Positions 63,713 through 64,000 of a DNA stretch of 64,000 nucleotides are shown here, one piece after another. A program made the position numbers and the translations under genes. Source of the stretch: Metabacillus sp. B2-18 (GTDB lineage: Bacteria; Bacillota; Bacilli; Bacillales; Bacillaceae); contig NZ_CP088246.1 in assembly GCF_021117275.1 (NCBI RefSeq), positions 124,001 to 188,000 on the forward strand. Direction: 5' to 3'. Positions within the stretch are counted from its first letter, which is position 1; each line of letters starts with the position of its first letter. Under the pieces are notes generated by a model that saw only the letters and a list, made by a program, of their open reading frames with translations, did not search any database and was not told the origin of the DNA.

Positions 63713-64000
63713 ACAGACATTATTAATTCTTAAAAGGGACCTAACGTTAGAATTTCGCCAAAAATCACTCCTCTTTTCAATGATTATTTTTGCATTAATG
63801 CTTCAAGTGTTTTTAAACATTGCGTTTGATACAGATATGGAAGCTATGCAAAAATTGGCGGCAGGGATATTATGGATTCCTATTCTTTTATCTGCCATGC
63901 TCGGTTTTAACCGAATTGTTGCAATGGATAAAGAGAATAGTGTCCTAACTGGCTTGTTAGTCTCTCCATTAGACAAGGGTGCACTGTACCTTGGGAAATT
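63699..64000 (+). CDS. ccmB: CcmB, partial (cut by window end)
   Basis: First 100 codons from ATG 63699 (GGAGAGGAA upstream). FYKQTLLILKRDLTLEFRQK, then membrane segments (LFSMIIFALMLQVFLNIAF and LAAGILWIPILLSAMLGF), matching the N-terminus of CcmB haem-exporter permeases (ILKRDL, E-x-R-x-K-x2). Continues beyond 64000; ccmC may follow. Confidence 0.85.
   Translation, partial: MNFYKQTLLILKRDLTLEFRQKSLLFSMIIFALMLQVFLNIAFDTDMEAMQKLAAGILWIPILLSAMLGFNRIVAMDKENSVLTGLLVSPLDKGALYLGK

Noticed and set aside
1..64000. CRISPR arrays, tRNA or rRNA genes
   Set aside because: No regularly spaced repeat arrays, cloverleaf-like sequences or rRNA segments were recognised anywhere.

Overview
This AT-rich, Gram-positive-style window (strong AGGAGG ribosome sites, frequent GTG/TTG starts) looks like part of a large plasmid of a Bacillaceae bacterium, of the type with TubZ partitioning (pXO1/pBtoxis/pBsph-like). 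No chromosomal housekeeping block, rRNA, tRNA or CRISPR array is visible.

Layout. (1) 1-2826: the 5' part of a group II intron (minus strand), split by an intact 2184-bp IS21-family element with a 5-bp target duplication. (2) 3.3-8 kb: the plasmid maintenance block, minus strand: tubR-tubZ, a TubY-like regulator, and an AT-rich region with GTGTCT repeats that is the probable centromere. (3) 8-24.4 kb: a transfer/secretion block: a replication-relaxation protein, a VirD4/TraG-like coupling ATPase, an S1-domain protein, then a Tad-like assembly machine (CpaB, TadZ, TadA, TadB, TadC) and four small pilin-like proteins. The tadB-like gene is split by a 3.24-kb four-gene DDE/AAA+ transposon with clear ends. 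A hairpin leader with a conserved outer stem (AGGCGGAAGACGCA...TTGCGTC-T7) occurs three times, before the two operon starts and once before a missing gene. (4) 24.6-33.1 kb: an XRE regulator, a secreted three-repeat protein and a giant secreted Big/PKD-domain protein broken by an IS3-family element. (5) 33.3-35.4 kb: an Abi_2/HEPN protein and a relic of a CadA-like ATPase.

(6) 35.4-64 kb: a metal and thiol-redox island. It holds a membrane-anchored redoxin with an RnfD-like protein, a YacL-like PIN protein, a decayed NhaC antiporter, a Tn3-family mercury transposon (38-bp ends, TCTTT duplication; merR, merF and merA intact, merT, merP, tnpA and tnpR broken), copper genes (MerR-type regulator, copZ, copA), rhodanese, a Met-repeat lipoprotein, a broken peroxiredoxin, one broken and one intact cysteine synthase, a divergent Lgt, a lone RsgI-N domain, an altered Rieske protein and a System I cytochrome c maturation operon (ccmE-ccmF-ccmH-...-ccmA-ccmB), which runs off the window. 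System I is unexpected because Bacillaceae normally use System II.

The most notable pattern is that at least eight transcription units of this island share one promoter architecture, TTCACA-N5-TTCAAA-N9-TATAAT with invariant 26-nt spacing. This suggests one activator controls redoxin/RnfD, peroxiredoxin, Lgt, cysteine synthase, RsgI-N, small CC-containing proteins and the ccm operon as one redox regulon. Many non-core genes between 38.6 and 53.8 kb carry frameshifts or nonsense codons, which means either real decay or homopolymer sequencing errors.
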